Notes under the pieces: generated by a model
What the model was told of the DNA's origin: nothing
What the model saw: only the letters and a program-made list of their open reading frames with translations
The model's database searches: none
Position numbers and translations under genes: made by a program
Part shown: positions 22,745 to 25,791 of the stretch, in pieces
How the letters are laid out: every line of letters begins with the position of its first letter
Numbering within the stretch: position 1 is the stretch's first letter
Source of the DNA: DAOOWV01 sp035371485
GTDB taxonomy: Bacteria > Patescibacteriota > Dojkabacteria > JAFGLO01
Reading direction: 5' to 3'
Length of the DNA: 25,791 nucleotides
Assembly: GCA_035371485.1 (NCBI GenBank)
Contig: DAOOWV010000012.1
Coordinates: 1-25,791, forward strand

Positions 22745-23935
22745 ATGGCTCCTGCAGTATTTCAAAGAACTAAGCCACACGTTAATGTAGGTACAATTGG
22801 TCACATCGACCATGGTAAAACAACTACAACAGCTGCTATTCTTAAAGTCCAAGCTGACAAAGGTTTGGCAACAGTTAAGGGTTATTCAGATATTGCAAAA
22901 GGTGGTGTTGCTCGTGCTGGATCAGAAAAAATTCTTACAGTTGCAGTTGCTCACGTTGAGTATGAAACTGAGAATAGACATTATGCACATGTAGATTGTC
23001 CAGGACATAAAGACTATATTAAGAATATGATTACCGGTGCAGCTCAAATGGATGGAGCTATCTTAGTTATCAGTTCTGCTGATGGTCCAATGCCTCAGAC
23101 AAGAGAACATATCTTGTTAGCAAAGCAGGTAGGTGTTCCTAAAATCCTCGTTTATATAAATGTTTTTGGTGAAAGAGATGAGGAAATGTTAGAACTTATT
23201 AAGGAAGAAACTAAAGATTTGTTAAAGAAATATGAATTTGATGCTGATTGTCCTTTTGTTATTGGTAACTCTTATAAAGCATTGAATGGTGATCCAGAAG
23301 GTGTTAAGGGAATTGAAGAACTTATGGCCGCATTGGATTCATATATTCCTGAACCAGTCAGAGAACTTGATAAGGACTTCTTAATGCCAGTTGAGGATGT
23401 ATTCTCAATTGAAGGAAGAGGTACCGTTGCTACCGGACGTATTGAGAGAGGTTCGGTTAAGGTTGGAGATGAAGTTGAATTATTAGGTTTGGATCCTAAG
23501 TCAGTTAAGACAACTGTCACTGGAGTAGAGATGTTCAAGAAATCTTTGGATCGTGGTATTGCAGGTGATAATGTCGGATTGTTACTAAGAGGCTTAAAGA
23601 AAGAAGATGTTAGTAGAGGACATGTGCTTGCTAAGGTTGGCTCTGTTCAAGTACACACTGAATTTAAAGGTCAAGTTTATATCTTGAAAAAGGAAGAGGA
23701 AGGAAGACATAAGCCATTTGTTAGTGGATATAAGCCTCAGTTCTTTGTTAAGACTGCTGATATTACAGGAGAGATTACTCTTCCAAGTGGTGTAGAAATG
23801 GTTATGCCTGGGGATAGTGTTGAGATTAGTGTCAAACTTATTACTCCAGTTGTTATTGAAAAAGGAATGAGATTTGCAATTAGAGAAGGTGGAAGAACTG
23901 TTGGATCAGGTGTTGTATCTGAGATTATTAAGTAG
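22745..23935 (+). CDS. tuf: Elongation factor Tu with rewritten switch I, G4 and G5 motifs
   Basis: A 396-residue EF-Tu, the carrier of aminoacyl-tRNA to the ribosome. The P-loop GHIDHGKT (19-26), G3 DCPGH (84-88, catalytic H88), MITGAAQMDGAILV, DGPMPQTREH and all of domains 2 and 3 (GRGTVATGRIERG at 224-236, the FAIREGGRTVGSG end) are conserved. Three parts of the G domain are not. Switch I reads about residues 51-69 without the ARGITIN signature, keeping only T65 of the ITI core (SEKILTVAVAH). G4 is NVFG at 139-142 instead of NKCD. G5 is GNSY at 174-177 instead of GSAL. The reading frame is uninterrupted and flanks align without shift, so a sequencing error is unlikely. It sits directly before rpsJ, the classic tuf position, so it should be the main EF-Tu. 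Nucleotide specificity may be altered. Confidence 0.96.
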   Translation: MAPAVFQRTKPHVNVGTIGHIDHGKTTTTAAILKVQADKGLATVKGYSDIAKGGVARAGSEKILTVAVAHVEYETENRHYAHVDCPGHKDYIKNMITGAAQMDGAILVISSADGPMPQTREHILLAKQVGVPKILVYINVFGERDEEMLELIKEETKDLLKKYEFDADCPFVIGNSYKALNGDPEGVKGIEELMAALDSYIPEPVRELDKDFLMPVEDVFSIEGRGTVATGRIERGSVKVGDEVELLGLDPKSVKTTVTGVEMFKKSLDRGIAGDNVGLLLRGLKKEDVSRGHVLAKVGSVQVHTEFKGQVYILKKEEEGRHKPFVSGYKPQFFVKTADITGEITLPSGVEMVMPGDSVEISVKLITPVVIEKGMRFAIREGGRTVGSGVVSEIIK

Positions 23936-23951
23936 TTTATGCTGAGGTTTT

Positions 23952-23976
23952 GTGGGTCTTTCGGGGCCCACGAAAG
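23952..23976 (+). other. Overlapping alternative hairpins between tuf and rpsJ
   Basis: GTGGGTC (23952-23958) can pair with GGCCCAC (23965-23971), seven pairs including one G-U, with loop TTTCGG. Alternatively CTTTCG (23958-23963) pairs with CGAAAG (23971-23976) around loop GGGCCCA. The two stems share bases and exclude each other. No T-run follows, so it is not a canonical intrinsic terminator. It may be a processing site, an attenuator for the S10 operon, or a stabilising 3' end for tuf mRNA. The rest of the 73-bp gap is featureless. Confidence 0.6.
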
Positions 23977-24008
23977 TGATGTTATTCATTATTTTAACGT
24001 TGTTAAAA

Positions 24009-24326
24009 ATGGCAGGTAAAGTCAAAAGAATGCGAGTAAAAATTAAGGGTTTTGACCCTAAGGTGGTGGAAAAGAGTGCCAATGTTGTGTTGGAAGCCGC
24101 ATTCAATACAGGTTCAAAAGTTAAAGGTCCTGTATTTTTGCCTACAAATCGTACAATATATTGTGTGTTGCGTTCACCTCACATTGAAAAGCGTTCAATG
24201 GAGCATTTTCAACGTGTTGTCCACACTAGACTAATTGATATCTATGAAGCAACTACTCAAACTGTTGATGCTTTACAACATTTGGAACTTCCTTATGGAG
24301 TCAATGTTGAGGTAAAAATTGTTTAA
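24009..24326 (+). CDS. rpsJ: Ribosomal protein S10 (uS10)
   Basis: A 105-residue small-subunit protein that also serves as NusE in transcription antitermination. Conserved stretches are RVKIKGFDPKVVEKSA (9-24), KGPVFLPT and the RSPHIEKRSMEHF motif, ending with the TVDALQHLELPYGVNVEVKI tail. ATG 24009 is chosen; the longer open frame from 23952 starts inside the tuf/rpsJ hairpin and encodes a hydrophobic extension not found in S10. It follows tuf by 73 bp and opens the S10 ribosomal cluster, although rplC has its own promoter in the 88-bp gap downstream. Confidence 0.97.
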   Translation: MAGKVKRMRVKIKGFDPKVVEKSANVVLEAAFNTGSKVKGPVFLPTNRTIYCVLRSPHIEKRSMEHFQRVVHTRLIDIYEATTQTVDALQHLELPYGVNVEVKIV

Positions 24327-24351
24327 GCATTGATAAGTGTTTAGTCAAGTG

Positions 24352-24380
24352 TTGCATTTTAAGATAGAATAGGGTAGAAT
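24352..24380 (+). promoter_or_regulatory. Promoter of rplC and following ribosomal genes
   Basis: TTGCAT (24352-24357), 17-bp spacer and TAGAAT (24375-24380), followed by the GC-rich ACGCCCTG. Predicted start near 24387 gives a leader of about 28 nt. The -10 plus following segment closely matches that of fusA (TACAAT ACGTCCTG). Confidence 0.65.
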
Positions 24381-24414
24381 ACGCCCTGTGTAATGATATA
24401 TTTTAAAGAAAAAA

Positions 24415-24987
24415 ATGGTAATTATAGGTAAAAAGAAAAATATGGATAGTTTCCAGCAAGGTGTAAAAGTAGTTCCTTGTACTATTATTGATGTATCTGG
24501 TAACGTTATTGCTAATGTACTTGATACTAAGGTTGTGGTGGGTAGAGAGCCAATCAAATATGTAAAAAAACAATTGATTGGGATATATAAAAAGATTGGT
24601 TTTGTTCCCAGATTTGTTGTTTCTGAGGAAAAGACTATGGATGTCGAGGTTGGTAAGATGATTTCTGCTAACGAAAATCTTGCCGTTGGTGACAAAGTAA
24701 CTATTAAAGGTGTTTCCAAGGGTAAGGGGTTTGCGGGCGTAATGAAAAGATGGGGAATGAAAGGTGGACCTAAGACTAGGGGTCAAGGTATTAGACAAAG
24801 ACATCAGGGTTCAATTGGGGCACAGACACCAGGAAAAGTATGGAAAGGCAAGAATATGCCTGGTAGAACCGGTGTTGATTCGGTAAAGTTATCAAACGTA
24901 GAAGTTTTAAAGGTTGAAGGTAATAATGTTTGGTTAAAGGGTGCTGTTCCCGGTGCAAGGGGAAGTATAGTTTATATCTTTAAGTAA
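24415..24987 (+). CDS. rplC: Ribosomal protein L3 (uL3)
   Basis: A 190-residue early-assembly protein of the large subunit whose extended loop reaches the peptidyl-transferase centre. MVIIGKKKNMDSF matches the family start (GKKLGMTQIF), with the Gln-Gly after it (FQQGVKVVPCT). The long internal loop reads KGFAGVMKRWGMKGGP through QGSIGAQTPGKVWKGKNMPGRTG (about 105-161). Within it the usual SHG and GHMG/GQMG motifs appear as TRG and GRTG. The ATG at 24415 follows an A-rich stretch with no Shine-Dalgarno sequence. It is followed by rplD with 5 bp between stop and start. Confidence 0.97.
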   Translation: MVIIGKKKNMDSFQQGVKVVPCTIIDVSGNVIANVLDTKVVVGREPIKYVKKQLIGIYKKIGFVPRFVVSEEKTMDVEVGKMISANENLAVGDKVTIKGVSKGKGFAGVMKRWGMKGGPKTRGQGIRQRHQGSIGAQTPGKVWKGKNMPGRTGVDSVKLSNVEVLKVEGNNVWLKGAVPGARGSIVYIFK

Positions 24988-24992
24988 TATTG

Positions 24993-25619
24993 ATGGAAGT
25001 AAATATTTACAACATAAAAAAAGAAGAGGTTGGTAAGTTAGAGCTACCAGATAGTATTTTTAATGTTGAATTTAGAAAAGATTTGGTTGAGAAGTATTTG
25101 AGGGTTTATCTTAATAATCAGAGAGCTTTTTCTGCTACGGTAAAAGGTAGAGGTGATGTAAGAGGAGGGGGTAGGAAACCTTGGAAGCAAAAGGGAACTG
25201 GACGTGCAAGACATGGTTCGACCAGATCTCCAATTTGGGTAGGCGGTGGTGTTTCACATGGACCAGAAGGAATTAAGACAATGATGTCAATGAATAAAAA
25301 AGAAAAGGTTCTGTTGTATAGATCAATTTTAAGTGAATTAATGAGAAGGGGAATGTTGTTTTGGGTAAAAGATTTTGAAAAAGATTATGACGAGAAGACT
25401 TCTATAAGTAAAGGAGTTAGTAAAATTTTGAAGTCATTTGGTGATGGAGCTTTTGTTTATGTACGAGGTCAGGAGGAAGGAAAATTTTCGATGGGTGTAA
25501 GGAATTTACCGAATGTACTAAGTTTTTTTGTTGATGGAGTGGATTGGATGAGCTTTTTATATGGTGATGTGGTACTTATGGATGTTGATGCTTGGAAGAA
25601 ATTAGAGTTAAGTTTATAG
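24993..25619 (+). CDS. rplD: Ribosomal protein L4 (uL4)
   Basis: A 208-residue large-subunit protein lining the exit tunnel. The conserved tunnel loop is seen as GRGDVRGGGRKPWKQKGTGR (53-72) and ARHGSTRSPIWVGGGVSHGP. The C-terminal half is a Rossmann-like domain with low conservation (ISKILKSFGDGAFVYV). In E. coli, L4 represses the S10 operon by binding its leader; the leader here has no recognisable copy of that structure. ATG 24993 is preferred to the adjacent TTG at 24990. The gene is immediately downstream of rplC and 11 bp before rplW. Confidence 0.96.
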   Translation: MEVNIYNIKKEEVGKLELPDSIFNVEFRKDLVEKYLRVYLNNQRAFSATVKGRGDVRGGGRKPWKQKGTGRARHGSTRSPIWVGGGVSHGPEGIKTMMSMNKKEKVLLYRSILSELMRRGMLFWVKDFEKDYDEKTSISKGVSKILKSFGDGAFVYVRGQEEGKFSMGVRNLPNVLSFFVDGVDWMSFLYGDVVLMDVDAWKKLELSL

Positions 25620-25630
25620 AGATTAATTAT

Positions 25631-25791
25631 ATGTTAAAGCCGGTTGTTTCTGAAAAAACATATGGATTGATTGAAAATAGTAACTGTTACTTGTTTCAGG
25701 GTGATCTTTCCTATACAAAAGACAAAGTGAAGGCTGAGGTTGAGGAAATGTTTAAAGTTAAGGTTGTTTATGTTATATCCCTGGTTAGAAA
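25631..25791 (+). CDS. rplW: Ribosomal protein L23 (uL23), 5' part (runs off window)
   Basis: The first 53 codons are visible before the window ends. KPVVSEKTYGLIENSNCYLF matches the L23 start (KPVITEKS...YTF), and KAEVEEMFKVKVVYVISL matches the AVExxFxVKVxxVNT helix and strand. L23 sits at the tunnel exit and docks trigger factor and SRP. Position directly after rplD is the normal S10-operon order. The ATG 25631 is 11 bp after the rplD stop. Confidence 0.93.
   Translation, partial: MLKPVVSEKTYGLIENSNCYLFQGDLSYTKDKVKAEVEEMFKVKVVYVISLVR

Noticed and set aside
23140..23175. Frameshift or sequencing error creating the odd G4 motif in tuf
   Set aside because: The frame is correct on both sides, no simple insertion or deletion pair restores NKCD, and the G5 loop and EF-G are changed independently.
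23952..24008. N-terminal hydrophobic extension of S10 in the longer open frame
   Set aside because: It begins inside the intergenic hairpin; S10 homologues start at the MAGKVK position.
1..25791. UGA recoded as glycine, as in Gracilibacteria/Absconditabacteria
   Set aside because: TGA terminates folD and the TPR gene at the expected places, and no family alignment needs read-through of TGA.

Overview
The window comes from a low-GC bacterial chromosome that uses the standard bacterial code (TGA is a real stop, for example at the ends of folD and the TPR gene). Features that point to a Candidate Phyla Radiation (Patescibacteria) lineage are densely packed genes, start codons without clear Shine-Dalgarno sequences, very short leaders, compact core enzymes (a short TrmD), and a ComF, FtsK and RodZ-type envelope set beside salvage-style one-carbon genes. 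A Dojkabacteria/Microgenomates-like origin is a guess; no marker here settles the phylum. No tRNA, rRNA, CRISPR array, insertion sequence or prophage gene was seen, and no gene-free stretch exceeds 300 bases.

Layout: 1-2120 holds the 3' part of recJ and a membrane-anchored D-Ala-D-Ala carboxypeptidase, followed by a repeat-rich convergent gap. 2297-4176 holds a membrane-anchored protein of unknown function and a polytopic membrane protein, divergently transcribed from a shared promoter region. 4237-9690 holds gltX, a membrane-anchored TPR protein and fusA, each with its own promoter. 9772-16420 is a probable operon ftsK - rodZ-like - methyltransferase-like gene - histidine kinase (division, shape, signalling). 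16398-18329 holds comF (reverse), trxA and trmD. 18326-22562 holds a winged-helix/nucleotidyltransferase-like regulator divergent from a folate one-carbon cluster folD - glyA - folC-like. 22745-25791 holds tuf and the start of the S10 ribosomal operon (rpsJ, rplC, rplD, rplW, the last cut by the window edge).

The most striking observation concerns the two translation GTPases. EF-G and EF-Tu are otherwise well conserved, but both have lost the canonical guanine-recognition motifs. EF-G has NKLN instead of NKxD at G4 and GDS instead of GSA at G5. EF-Tu has NVFG at G4 and GNS at G5, plus a rewritten switch I without the RGITI signature. The P-loops, DxPGH motifs and remaining domains are intact, and tuf sits in its canonical place beside rpsJ. 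Parallel loss at the same base-contacting positions in two separate genes suggests that this lineage's elongation factors read their nucleotide differently, with relaxed or altered base specificity. ATP is one possibility, with YchF/OLA1 as a family precedent. This is inference and needs biochemical testing.

Other points of interest are sigma70-like promoters (TTGCAA/T, 17-18 bp, TAxxAT) in front of many genes, with a GC-rich segment after the -10 at fusA and rplC and a weaker version at tuf; a 22-bp perfect palindrome over the folD -10 facing a divergent regulator; two mutually exclusive hairpins between tuf and rpsJ; and degenerate short repeats downstream of several genes.
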